A stretch of DNA of 64,000 nt, taken from positions 50,210,617 through 50,274,616 of the forward strand of contig CM035173.1 in NCBI GenBank assembly GCA_020205615.1. Reading direction: 5' to 3'. Source of the DNA: Panax quinquefolius (Eukaryota; Streptophyta; Magnoliopsida; Apiales; Araliaceae). Each line of letters starts with the position of its first letter. The first letter of the stretch is position 1. The translations under genes were made by a program, and so were the position numbers. Positions 46,501 to 57,112 of this stretch are shown piece after piece. Under the pieces are notes generated by a model. The model had not been told where the DNA came from, did not search any database, and was given only the letters and a program-made list of their open reading frames with translations.

Positions 46501-47481
46501 AAAGAAGTTCAAGAAAAAATTGATGAGTTAAAAACTTATTTAAAGGACAACCTTTGTTCTGATTCTCCTAATGCCTTTTGGCATCGGAAGAAACATGTTA
46601 TAAGGCTCCCTTATGCTAAGGAATTCAAAGAGCACCTGATTCCTACTAAGCCTAGGCCAATACAAATGAATCATGAACAAATGGAGTTATGTAAAAAAGA
46701 GATTAATGATCTACTAAGTAAAGGATTAATCAAATATAGTAAATCCCCCTGGTCACGTCCCGCCTTTTATGTTAATAATGAAGCAGAAAAGGAGAGAGGT
46801 GTTCCCCGTCTAGAATTTAATTACAAGCCATTAAACAAGGTCTTAGAATGGATTAGGTACCCTTTACCTAATAAAGACGACCTCATTAACCGTTTAAGTA
46901 ACTCCACCGTCTTCAGTAAATTCGACCTTAAATCTGGTTTCTGACAAGTTGCAATCCACCCAGATGATAGGTACAAAACCTCATTCACTACCCCATTCGG
47001 TCATTATGAATGGAATGTCCAGGCCTTTGGCCTAAAAAATGCTCCCAGTGAATTTTAGAATATTCTCAATGATATTTTGAACCCTTTCAGTCATTTTATT
47101 GTCGTTTACATCGATGACATTCTCATTTTTTCCAATTCTGTTGAAGAACACATTAAACACATGAAATCGTTATTCAAAATAGTTAAGGATAATGGACTTG
47201 TTCTTTCACCTTCCAAATGCAGCTTGTTTCAAGCTAAAGTTCGGTTTCTTGGTCTATTTATTTATCACGGACTCATACAGCCTATTGATCGAGCTATTCA
47301 ATTTGCTGATAGATTCCCAGATAAAATTTCCAATAAAACCCAACTACAGAGATTTCTGGGCTCGCTCAATTATATTGGCAAGTTCTATAAAAATCTCAAG
47401 AAGATTTATAAACCTCTCTTTCAGTGTTTGCAGGACAATCTTCCTCCATGGACTGACATTCATACTTCTGTCGTCCAATAA
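46500..47481 (+). pseudogene. Pararetroviral reverse transcriptase
   Basis: RT fingers begin around 46,620 and the FDLKSGF motif is at 46,920-46,941, directly followed by TGA (46,942-46,944) in place of the usual Trp. A second stop, TAG, is at 47,056-47,058. The catalytic motif YIDDIL is intact at 47,107-47,124. The thumb/connection region runs to TAA at 47,479-47,481. This enzyme would copy pregenomic RNA to DNA in the cytoplasm. At least three stops make it inactive, although the catalytic motif itself survives. Confidence 0.85.
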
Positions 47482-47945
47482 GTTAAAAGATATGTCAAGA
47501 CTTTGCCTTGCCTTGGCATCTCCAACGATTCTGATTTCAAAATTGTTGAGACTGATTCCTCTGACATCGGTTTCGGAGGTATTCTAAAGCAAAAGTTAAC
47601 TCTCAACTCCCTAAAGCAAATTGTCCGTTTTCATTCGGTGCATGGAATAATACACAATTAAATTATAGTAGAATTAAAAAGGAAATACTTTCTTTAGTAT
47701 TATGTATTAATAAATTTCAAAGTGATCTATTAAATCAATAAAATTTAGTTCGTATTGATTGCAAATCAGCAAAATATGTTTTAGAGAAAGATGTTGAAAA
47801 CCTTGCCTCCAAACATTCTTTTGCTAGATGGCAAGCCCTATTAAGCATCTTTGATTTTGAGATTGAATACATCAAAGGCAGTAATAATTCAATTCCTAAT
47901 TTTCTCACTCGTGAATTTATCAATACATGTACTATGCAGCCAATA
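47482..47945 (+). pseudogene. Pararetroviral RNase H
   Basis: Continues the RT frame (ETDSSDIGFGG at about 47,548-47,580 carries the first catalytic Asp). A frameshift follows near 47,590-47,610, and TAA is at 47,739-47,741. The C-terminal RNase H region (FEIEYIKGSNN at about 47,857-47,890) ends the polyprotein. Inactive. Confidence 0.75.
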
Positions 47946-49480
47946 TGAGTTTTAGAGGAGCATCTTCCTCGAACGGACCGGGTCGCCCTACAGACCCAAG
48001 TAATCAACCCAGGAACCTTGGTTCCTCATCCAGTAAACCCAATTTATCAAACCACCAACAAGTTTACCAGTCTTGGTACGATTCCCAAGCCTTACAGTTC
48101 GGCCTTAGCCAGTAACCCAATCCCAGTTGACCCTTTTGCCAACCAGTTAAAAGCCTCCAGTTCAAATCCCCATTCATCCTCCTGCTAAGTATATGGTCAA
48201 ATGGACCACTCACTTGTTTCATATTGAACCCCATATGAAACCTGTTGAAGACCCAAATAAATTAGTAACCCAGTTCTTTCCCTCTGGATGGCATTTCCAG
48301 CCCCTTGCTCCTTATAAATCCCTTGTGTATTATAAGGATATCTTACTTGAAACTGAGTCAATCTTCATTAAACCTATTTATGCTAATAACGACAAAACCA
48401 AAGTTCTTTATCATTCTTTGTATATTAAACAATTCATTCCGATTACAGATTGGGGAAAACATCCTTCAGATCTTATGCAGCTATCTAATCAGAATAACTC
48501 TTATTGTTATTATGATTATATAGAAGCATGGTATAAAGTTTTCTTTTTTTTAAAATGAGTCTCACAGTCATTCATGGTTCTTTAAATTCGACCATAAATT
48601 CAAGAGTCAATTCCCTTACTGGTTCTTTCACTGGTGGATAAGGTTTAGATCCACTTATGACCTCCTTCCCGAAACACTAAAAGTTAAACTTAACCATTTC
48701 TGCATTCACAGTAAACACAATCCCAAAAATGATGGTGTCCCTATCGTTCTTCAATTTGTTAGTAAGTATAAGATTCCCTGGATTCTTAAATGGCAATATA
48801 ACATTGTACCCCCAACTAAAGTAAAAGATCCTCAGTTCTTAGTAACTTCTAAATTAGAGCCATTTCCCCTTCTCTCCCGTCAGTTCTTCGTTAAATGGTG
48901 GGATAAATTTGATGTTAATAGAATTGTTAGTCAAGTCCAGTTAGAGTTTCCCACCACTCCTCTCAAGGTTCTTCCAGTTTCATCCAAAGAACCTTCCAAT
49001 CAGTTAAAAGAGTCAAAACCCAAAAAATCTAAGTCAAAGAAATCCAATGTCAGTCCTACTGGTTCAACGTGTTCCCGTAGCATTTCAGATTTCAAAGACT
49101 GCTCCAGTAAAGAGTTGATAATAATTGCCCAGGCACTTAACAAAAGAATTGACGAAGCCTTACATGAGGAAGCTTCTGTTCATTCTTCTTCCTCCCAGAG
49201 TGATTCAGTCAGCTAGTTTGCAGCTGATGATGTTGATTATGATCCATATGGCACCATCAATCTACAGGATGCTCAGGACCCATTTTCCTGACTTTCCAGT
49301 CACATGCGCCTGCCCCTGCAGCCATTCAGTCAAAGAATCTGCTTTTCCATCGAAAGTAGCTTCATTCATGTTCACCTGCCCCAGCAGCCTTTAAAGTCAA
49401 AAGATGCTCTTTCTTTTCCACCGAAAGCATCTGCTGAGTCAAAAGTTGTCGGCCTCTTCGTCAAAAGTTGCCGAAAGCAT
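47946..49480 (+). pseudogene. Second pararetroviral ORF, function unknown
   Basis: Begins with a Ser/Pro/Asn-rich stretch (MSFRGASSSNGPGRPTDPS at 47,945-48,001). After frame changes it gives an open 121-codon stretch (48,193-48,558) rich in aromatic residues, then a Trp-rich segment in another frame (about 48,575-48,960). A Lys/Ser-rich tail follows (about 48,970-49,070) and an acidic end to about 49,215. It is placed after RNase H, as in caulimovirid groups with a downstream ORF. I recognise no catalytic motif and assign no function. At least three frameshifts and a TAG near 49,214. Confidence 0.55.
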
Positions 49481-49874
49481 CCATGAATAGTAAAAAAAAG
49501 TCAGCACTGTAACACTGTTCATCAATAGTAAAAGTTGTCTGTAATCATTTACTTTTGTAATAGTAACTTTGTAATAGTTCTTTCCTTATTCTATTAAAGA
49601 AATCGAACATTAGTTAGTCAGGTAGACTTCAAAACTTAGTAAGACTCTGAGTTCCTTCTCAGATGAATCTTAGGTTTCTACCACTGTTTAGCCTACTTAA
49701 CACCCTCTTCTCTTCTTCTTAAATGTTCTAAATTGTAAGTCAAATTAATTGTTAGTTTATTTGTATATAGCTTCAATTATCAATAAAATTGTTTTTATTT
49801 AGTAATCAATTTGTGTGATCCATCCATATGTACTACTACATTCTTTATACTTCTCTTTTGATTATATGCTTTTC

Positions 49875-49876
<2 letters not shown>
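49481..49876 (+). other. Pararetroviral non-coding region with poly(A) signal
   Basis: Non-coding stretch after the last ORF, with several 'TAGTAAAAGTTG'- and 'AATAGTAA'-like short repeats and a CT-rich section at about 49,700. AATAAA is at 49,782-49,787, the likely polyadenylation signal. I see no convincing tRNA-Met primer site or clear 35S-type TATA box. Confidence 0.55.

Positions 49877-49933
<57 letters not shown>
49877..49933. repeat. (TA)n microsatellite at the right edge of the viral insert
   Basis: About 57 bp of nearly pure TA between viral sequence and the resumed solo LTR. A shorter TA tract is at the left edge (43,686-43,705). Confidence 0.9.
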
Positions 49934-49937
<4 letters not shown>

Positions 49938-50618
49938 TTAAATGACTTCATAAAAAGACACCTCAATATATTTAACAACATTTATCATCATTATTATAAT
50001 TCACAATATTAATCGACTTAGGTCGTTCCTGGAAAGAGGGGTTTCCAATAAGGATTTCTCCCTATTGGTAGCGTAATTAGGTGACCAAACCTCTCCTTGG
50101 CGTAACTTCTGACATCGTTAATATTGCAAATAATAATATTAATAACTTTGTTATCTCAATTATTGATTTAATAATAAATAAAATATCGACAATAATTGAA
50201 TCGGATAACGTGAGATACTATCAACAATTACAGTAGCAATAATTGAACAAAACAGCAGTGGCTTCTCACGTAAAGCATCAATAATCAATACTGGTATTAC
50301 TATGCAACCACCATGTCGTATTCTTTACTTTTACTACTCTAAGTAGTTCAACAGTTTTAATGGTAAAACTTCCGCCGTTATTTTCATAAAAATATTTTTG
50401 TTGTTTTATCGATCCGACAATAATTTCATTGTGGGGTCCACCAACTATTGTACCGTCGTAGAGATATTCTCCGACAAAAAGAATATTTTATATCAACTTG
50501 CTTACTTTGAAAATTTTTACATATTACCCTTAACTTTAAACTTTTATCAATTTAACTATTTACCAAAATAGAAAAATTGAATACTTTTATTTCATAAAAT
50601 TCGGGGTCTCACAATGAT

Positions 50619-51110
50619 CATAGAATAAAATTACAAGTAAATGCTTTTACAAGTAATTGAAAATGGAAAGCATGAAGAGACTTTCCTCCGCGTTTGGTTT
50701 ATCAGAGGTTGAACTATCTTAGGGTTACTCTCGCGGCTTTTTGGCATGAAGGTTCCCAGATCATCGCAATCTACTTGACGGGAAGTTAATTCAGTCTTTC
50801 AACTCGAGCGAATCTGGGTGGTGCCTTTCCTGAGCCCCGTTAGAATTATTCTTCTTACGAGTCTAGTAATCAAACACCGACAGGATAGCCTCCTGGTGGA
50901 GGAACCACACAACATACATTCACATACGTGTCTCACCGTTTATGCAAAATGATGACATATACGAAGCACTAATATCACAGATAGATATTTAGCAGTGCAG
51001 TAAGTAAGATGCATTAGTACACATTCATCATAAATGTAAATGCAATATTCACACACAAGCATATAATTGTTTTGAAAAGCTTGTAATAGGGGCTTAAGCC
51101 ATCTTATTGG
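50619..51110 (-). other. Tat leader, LTR-proximal part; no gene
   Basis: Untranslated leader between the Tat PBS and the solo LTR insertion. No open frame of note, so the extra ORF1 found upstream of gag in pea Ogre is not visible. Confidence 0.75.
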
Positions 51111-51130
51111 AGTCCCCAGCAGAGTCGCCA
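51111..51130 (-). promoter_or_regulatory. Tat/Ogre primer-binding site (tRNA-Arg type)
   Basis: The minus strand reads TGGCGACTCTGCTGGGGACT, two bases from the LTR end. This PBS is known from Tat/Ogre elements, where it is attributed to tRNA-Arg. Confidence 0.85.
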
Positions 51131-51132
51131 CC

Positions 51133-51583
51133 TGTCGACGTCGGGATTTTTAGTGTCCCTTTTCGTTACTTGTTCTTTTGTGTTCTCATGTTAATGTAAG
51201 ATTTATTTGAAAAAATAAGTGAAAAAGGTCCGACATGTATAATGTCGATTTATTTGACTTTAAGAGTCGCCATTGGTGTATTTAATCTTGGTTGCACTGC
51301 GCAACCAAAAAAAAGGTTTTCACATTGACTTCGATGATGTGACAATCGCTAAACGAATTCCGTGAAACCAAGAGATTCATTTGAGTTCGGGGGCTTAATT
51401 ATGCGGAGGGAAGGTGTTAGGCACCCCCCAACATCCGTTATATGAATGTGTGTGTGTGTGTGGATCAATGTGTAATTATTTGGAAGTAGTGTTGTACCTC
51501 GTTCGCAACTATATACAAAGGGTTTGAATTAATAGAAATATTCAGTTTTAACCAGATATATCAATGAAGTTTTGTAAAAAGAG
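51133..51583 (-). repeat. Tat/Ogre 5' LTR, 3' end
   Basis: LTR terminus TGTCGACG (plus strand) at 51,133. It contains GGGAAGGTGTTAGGCACCC (about 51,409-51,427), a sequence I associate with Tat/Ogre LTRs, and a short (TG)n at about 51,449-51,461. The Athila insertion interrupts it at 51,589, and it resumes at 63,140. Confidence 0.8.
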
Positions 51584-51588
51584 GTTTT

Positions 51589-52856
51589 TGATGATTGGGT
51601 AATATACTCATGACTTGGATATATTTGAGCTTAATTTATTGTATTCTCAAAGTATTTAGATTCGTTTTACTGTGTTTAGTTGTGTTATTGCAGGTTTGTG
51701 AGCTGTAGGAACGTTTGGGAGCATTTCAGCAGAAAAGGGGCATAGTTGGAATTTTTCGACCTTCAGTACTGGGCGCTCAATATAATACTAATTCAGTAGC
51801 CACGGTATTGCGTAAATTTGGTTGACCAAGGCGCGCGTTGACTGGACGTTGACTTGCATTAAAAACTTTAAAGTGGTGGTTATGTGACAAAAATTGAGTT
51901 GGAATTGGATTGTGGAACAAGATGGGAAGTATATAAGGTTTATTTACATTGAATTAGGGGACTATTCTACACAATTGGAGGTTGATCAAGGAGCTAAGGG
52001 AGAATTGGAAGAATTTACTTGGAGCTTTTCTCTTCTTCTTCTTCATTCTTTAATTTGTGTAATTCATTAAGGATGATTTTTCAAATATTGTTGGTTTTAT
52101 TTTCTGTTATGAACTAATTTCTTAAATTAAGATTTCAATTGAACCTTTTACGATTATGAGTTGATTATTTGATGTATTCCAATTATTTATGTTGAAGTGA
52201 ATTGTTCATCTTTCTTTGTGCTGATTGATTAATTATCTGGCCAATAATTACCTTGTTACTCTAGAAGGAATTGAAAGAAGAATTCTAGGGTTAGAACTGG
52301 GCATGGTGACATGTGACATAGTTATTTGCACAGTGAATAATTAGGTTTGTGAATAGAATGAAAATATCTGTTTGCCGCATTTAACATTTAAGGAATTGGG
52401 ATTGTAATGAGTTTAATTCAATTGTTTTGCATAGCAATATAGCAAAGTTAATCTGGGTTAAATAGAAGGCAATTGATCACTTGGAAAAGGGCTTTTGGCA
52501 TTTGAGAATTCATGTTAACGATTCAGTAGACATAATAATTGGGATAATTGGATAATTGATTTATAGTTCATAATTTGGGATATTGGAGTCTTAATCCATA
52601 TTTATCTGAATTCAATCAAATCTTAGTTTTGTTTACTTAATTTCTTTTAGACTAATCTCTTTTAATTGTTTAATTTAGTTTTCTTAAGTAGAAAAATCAC
52701 AATTATTGTGTTTAAATAAAATTGAATTGATATAGTGCTAGTAGTTGAAATTTATTAATTAGAATTCCCTGTGGGATCGACACTCTATCTTATCACTCTA
52801 TTACTTGTTGACCGTGTATACTTACACGTTTGCTTTGATTGTGAAATCAACCAACA
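51589..52856 (+). repeat. Athila 5' LTR
   Basis: 1,268 bp, with TATA box AGTATATAAGG at 51,929-51,939. Matches the 3' LTR closely except for a scrambled patch at about 51,760-51,845. Confidence 0.92.
51929..51939 (+). promoter_or_regulatory. Athila LTR TATA box
   Basis: AGTATATAAGG, identical in the 3' LTR at 62,272-62,282. Likely core promoter. Confidence 0.6.
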
Positions 52857-52859
52857 AGT

Positions 52860-52878
52860 TTTTGGCGCCATTCTGGGG
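52860..52878 (+). promoter_or_regulatory. Athila primer-binding site
   Basis: TTTTGGCGCCATTCTGGGGA follows the 5' LTR. It resembles the Athila tRNA-Asp PBS (TGGCGCCGTTGCCGGGGA), with changes in the middle. Confidence 0.75.
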
Positions 52879-53065
52879 AATTCTTTATTAGTATTAATTC
52901 CATATTAGTTATAATCAATTCAGTCTTAATTTAAACGTTACTTATTTTTCTTCTTGTATTTGCAGAAATTCTTTGCGAGTGCATACACACTAGATCAAGG
53001 GAGAAAAAAGAACTTTTTCCTTATACGGACGATATCGAAAGGAAGTTCTAGAAATTTCAATCGAC

Positions 53066-54557
53066 TAGTGCAGTGTCACCTGTGGAAGAAGAACTGGCAG
53101 AGCAAGAAATTCCAGCGAACATGGCAGGGAACGACCAGAAATCACTTAAGGATTATGCCATGTCGAATGTCACGGATATACAGTCAAGTATTAGGAGGCC
53201 AGCGATCAATGTAAACAGTTTTGAGATAAAACCGGGAATAATTCAGATGCTACAGAATACATGTCAGTTTGGGGTAGTTCGATAGATGATCCGAATGAGC
53301 ATATCTTAAGTTTCTTGGAAGTTTGCGACACCTTCAAATTCAACAATGTATCGGAAGATGCTACAAGGTTGAGGATGTTCCCGTTTACCTTGAAAGATAA
53401 AGCGCGAAGTTGGCTACATTCTTAGCCTCCTGGCTTAATCACCACTTGGGACGACTTAGCTCAAAAGTTTCTAGCTAAGTTTTTCCCACCAGGGAAGTTG
53501 GCAAAACTACGGAACGATATTCACACTTTTGCACAATTTGATTCAGAATCGTTATATGAGGCGTGGGAAAGGTTTAAGGATATGCTCCGTAAGTGCCCAC
53601 ATCACAGAATTCCGCAGTGGAAGCAGATAGGGATATTTTATGATGGTTTGCACGCATCCACAAGGGCCAGTATTGATGCAGCAGCAGGGGGAGCGATCAT
53701 GTCTAAGAGTTTTGATGAGGCATATCAGCTATTAGAGACAATGGCCACCAACAACTATCAGTGGCCCATGACTAGGTCTAATCCTCCGAAAACACCGGGA
53801 AAGTATGACGTAGATGCGATGACAGCATTAACAGCACAAGTGGCCGCAATGGCTAAGCAAATGGAAGCATGGCATCCACAATCCACACAGCAGGTAGCAA
53901 TGGTTTCTGAATTATGTGATGGGGGTCATGCTACAGATCAATGTGCCATAAATTCTGAAGCAGCTCAGTTCATAGGAGCTATAGTCGATCTACCCAACTT
54001 TACCCGAATCAAAACGCATATAATCCGGGTTGGAGAAATCATCCGGGATTTTCATGGAGTAACAATCAAGCTCAAGCGCCGAGACAACAAAACACATCCG
54101 GGTTTCAAAATAAGACTAAACAACAACCAGAGAGGAAATCAAGTTTGGAAGAAACCTTGGAGAGATTTATTAAAGCGTCTGAGAAAAAGAACGAGGAACA
54201 AGATAAAACATTGAATCAACTAGAGCTAAATATGAAAAGCCAAGGTGTGTCGATTAAGAATCTGGAAAATCGAGTGGGATAGATAGCACATGCACTGGAT
54301 AACCGACCACTTGGAACACTTCCGAGCGATACAGAGAAAAACCCTGGCAGAGATAAGCATTGTAAGGCTGTAACTCTACGAAGTGAAAAGGAATTGCAAG
54401 AGACAGTCAAGGATGGGGAAAAAAGGGACAAGGCATCAATTAAAATTGAGGAAGTTGTGGACACCGAAAAATGTCAAGATGAAACCTTAAAGCAGAAAGA
54501 ACCGGAACCAACCAGCACAATGCCTCCCATACCGTATCCATAGAGGTTTCAGAAAGC
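53066..54557 (+). pseudogene. Athila gag
   Basis: A likely start is ATG 53,121 (MAGNDQKSLKDYAMSN); the frame is open a little further upstream. The gag core runs DDPNEHILSFLEVCDTFKF (about 53,286-53,345), LRMFPFTLKDKARSWL (about 53,370-53,420) and FLAKFFPPGKLAKLRNDI (about 53,470-53,522). Then comes the long open stretch 53,498-54,214 and a Glu/Lys-rich part with SLEETLERFIKASEKKNEEQ (about 54,144-54,205). Stops TAG at 53,423-53,425, 54,280-54,282 and 54,541-54,543 stand where related elements have Gln. Frameshifts occur near 53,275 and 54,020. No zinc knuckle is intact; a degenerate CDGGHATDQC is at 53,917-53,946. Confidence 0.85.
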
Positions 54558-55380
54558 CAAGTTGGATAAGCAGTTTTCACGATTCTTACATATCTTTAAA
54601 AAGATGCAAATCAACATCTCCTTTGCAGAAGCCTTTGAACAAATGCCGAGTTACGCCAAGTTTATGAAGGAGGTTTTGTCGAAGAAGAGGAAATTGGGTG
54701 AGTTTGAAACAGTGGCATTGACCAAAGAATGCAGCGCGATCATTCAGAATAAGTTACCACCGAAGCTTAAGGACCCAGGTAGCTTTAATATTCCATGTAA
54801 AATTGGAAATTAGTTTTCGGGTCGAGCATTGTGTGATTTGGGGGCCAGTATAAATTTGAAGCCATTATCCGTATACAACCAGTTTGGACTTCAGGCTCCA
54901 CGACCAACAAATATCAGTTTGCAGATGGCAGATAGATTGGTTATATATTCACGAGGTATTGTTGAGGATGTTTTAGTTAAACTGGATAAATTCATTTTCC
55001 CTGTGGACTTCTTTATCCTGGATTGTGAAGTGGACAGTGAAATTTCAATAATTCTTGGGCTACCATTTTTAGCAATGGGTAGAACTTTGATTGACGTGCA
55101 AAAAGGAGAATTGACGATGCGAGTTGAAGATCAACAGGTAGAAAAAGGTGAATGTTTGCGGGTTGATATCATGGAGGAATTGGTTAATCACAAGTTCAGT
55201 GGAAATTATTTGGAGGACCCGCTTAAATTTATTTTGCTTGGGACAGACGATTGCGGCATTGAAGATGACGTGGAGTATGTCAAATGGTTAGATACATCAT
55301 CTATTTTTCGGGAAAGAATCAATCATTCGACACCCTTGATAGGCCCGAAACGGAAGGTAAAAAGTTCAAGCCTTCGATAG
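54558..55380 (+). pseudogene. Athila protease
   Basis: Athila pre-protease region KQFSRFLHIFKKMQINISFA (54,568-54,627) through GSFNIPCKIGN, then TAG at 54,811-54,813. The retropepsin active site CDLGASINL is at 54,832-54,858, with DLGAS in place of the general DTGAS as is normal for Athila. SIILGLPFLAMGRTLIDV is at about 55,048-55,101. Processes Gag-Pol. Readable except for one stop. Confidence 0.85.
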
Positions 55381-56200
55381 AAGAGCCACCGGTGTTGCAA
55401 TTAAAGCCACTACCCTCTCATCTGCAGTATGCTTACTTGGGAAAAGATGCCACTCTACCAGTTATTGTTTCAACGGAGTTAACTAACACACAAAAGGAGA
55501 AACTATTGCGGGTTCTGCGTGAGATCAAAATAGCAATTGGGTGGACCATAACGGATATTCGGTATTAGTCCATCTTATTGTATGCACAAGATTTTAATGG
55601 AAGAGGGGGCAAAACCAACCATTGAGATGCAAAGAAGGCTAAACCCCATTATGAAGGATGTGGTAAAAAAGGAGATTATAAAATGGTTGGATGCCGGCAT
55701 TATTTACCCTATCTCGGTTAGCTCTTGGGTAAGTCATGTACAATGTGTACCAAAGAAAGGGGGTATAACAGTGGTGAAGAATGAAGCTAATGAGCTCATC
55801 CCTACTCGAACAGTTACAGGATGGAGAGTATGCATGGACTACCGCAAACTGAATAAAGCCACTCGCAAGGATCACTTCCCTTTGTCGTTCATTGATCAGA
55901 TGTTGGATAGGTTAGCGGGACATCAGTTCTACTATCTTTTGGATGGGTATTTTGGGTATAATCAAATTGCCATAGCACCGAAGGATCAAGAGAAAACTAC
56001 ATTTACATGCCCATACGATACATTTGCATTCCGGCGTATGTCTTTTGGGTTATGTAATGCACCGACAACCTTTCAACGGTGCATGATGGCGATCTTCTCC
56101 GACATGGTAGAGCAAAATTTGGAGGTATTTATGGATGATTTTTCTAAGTTCGGTGATAGTTTTGATCTATGTTTGAAAAATTTTGATTTTAGTGTTGAAG
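55381..56200 (+). pseudogene. Athila reverse transcriptase
   Basis: N-terminal part at 55,381-55,565 in another frame. It is frameshifted near 55,560, where GIS is expected after DIRG. The main open stretch is 55,582-56,217. Visible motifs: MQRRLNPIMKDVVKKEI (55,627-55,677), WRVCMDYRKLNKATRKDHFP (about 55,825-55,880), LLDGYFGYNQIA (Phe where Ser is usual, about 55,935-55,970), FGLCNAPTTFQRCM (about 56,043-56,086) and the catalytic FMDDFS (56,128-56,145). The frame shifts again near 56,180. Copies element RNA into DNA in the particle. Confidence 0.88.
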
Positions 56201-57112
56201 CGATGCGTGGAGACTAATTTGGTTCTTAACTGGGAAAAATGTCATTTTATGGTGAAAGAAGGCATTATTCTGGGGCATAAGGTTTCTGCATCAAGGTTAG
56301 AGGTGGACAAAGCGAAGATTGAGACAATTGAGAAATTACCTCCTCCATCATCTATGAAGGGAATCCGGAGCTTCTTGGGATATGCGGGCTTCTACAGACG
56401 CTTCATTAAAGATTTTTCCAAGATTTCAAAACCCCAATGTTCCCTGTTAGAGAAAGACGTGCCTTTCAAGATGGATCAGACATGTATCGATGCGTTTGAG
56501 GTCTTAAAGAAGAAGTTGGTCTCTGCTCCAATTATTGTGGCGCCCGATTGGTCTTTACCATTCGAATTGATGTACGACGCTAGTGACTACGCAGTGGGAG
56601 CAGTGTTGGGACAATGTCATGACAAGATTTTTCACATAATCTACTATTCAAGCAAGACGTTGACGGATGCCCGGTTGAACTACACAACCACCGAAAAAGA
56701 ATTACTTGCAGTTGTGTTTGCCTTCAACAAATTCAGAGCATATCTGATTGGGACCAAGGTAATTGTCTACACGGATCATTCTGCCATCAAATATTTGATT
56801 GAGAAGAAGGACGCTAAACCGCGGTTAATACGATGGGTATTATTGCTGCAAGAATTTGATTTGGAGATCCGGGATAGAAAAGGTACCGAAAATCAGGTGG
56901 CGGATCATCTTTCTCAGTTGGAAAACGTGGAGGGGCAGAATAAAGACAACACAATGATCAATGAGAAATTTCTAGATGAACAACTTCTCCGAGTAACCAC
57001 AATACTGCCTTGGTATGCTGATTATGTGAATTACGTGGTTGCTAAGGTATTACCACCGGATTTGAACTCACAGCAACGTAAGAAGTTCCTCCATAACGTG
57101 AAGAAATATTAT
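56201..57112 (+). pseudogene. Athila RT C-terminus and RNase H
   Basis: Open from 56,183 to 57,115. RT connection: [20 protein letters not shown] (about 56,228-56,290) and [20 protein letters not shown] (about 56,360-56,420). RNase [16 protein letters not shown] (first Asp, about 56,571-56,615), [18 protein letters not shown] (Glu, about 56,686-56,740) and [11 protein letters not shown] (second Asp, about 56,767-56,800). Then [12 protein letters not shown]. About 310 codons without a stop, the best preserved pol segment here. Confidence 0.9.

Larger units (their letters stand above)
43733..49875 (+). mobile_element. Endogenous pararetrovirus fragment (Caulimoviridae)
   Basis: Gene order on the plus strand is: end of a movement-protein-like region, coat-protein-like region, degenerate zinc knuckle, aspartic protease, reverse transcriptase, RNase H, a second ORF, then a non-coding region with AATAAA. 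There are no LTRs and no integrase, and the RT is of pararetrovirus type, so this is a viral integrant and not a retrotransposon. The order and downstream ORF suggest one of the endogenous-only plant genera (such as florendovirus-like), but the genus is not certain. Most of the movement-protein region is missing. The coding parts carry many stops and several frameshifts, so it is a dead relic. TA-rich tracts bound it on both sides. Confidence 0.8.
41496..50613 (-). mobile_element. Gypsy-type solo LTR split by a pararetrovirus
   Basis: Left end TGTGACGCCCCC (41,496) and right end GGGGTCTCACA (50,613), with perfect TSD ATGAT at 41,491-41,495 and 50,614-50,618. No internal gag-pol and no second LTR, so it is a solo LTR formed by LTR-LTR recombination. 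LTR sequence is 41,496 to about 43,437 and about 49,934-50,613 (about 2.6 kb). The intervening 6.5 kb is viral or AT-rich. Its minus-strand TATA box is at 43,407-43,416. It is related in layout to the Tekay-like LTRs, and it is the closest relative in this window of the tandem array at 1-9,935. Confidence 0.88.

Noticed and set aside
43733..49875. LTR retrotransposon identity for the RT-containing insert
   Set aside because: No integrase, no LTRs, and a coat-protease-RT-RNase H order with a downstream ORF fits a pararetrovirus.
50940..51131. 63-codon minus-strand frame
   Set aside because: Covers the Tat leader and PBS, which are untranslated.
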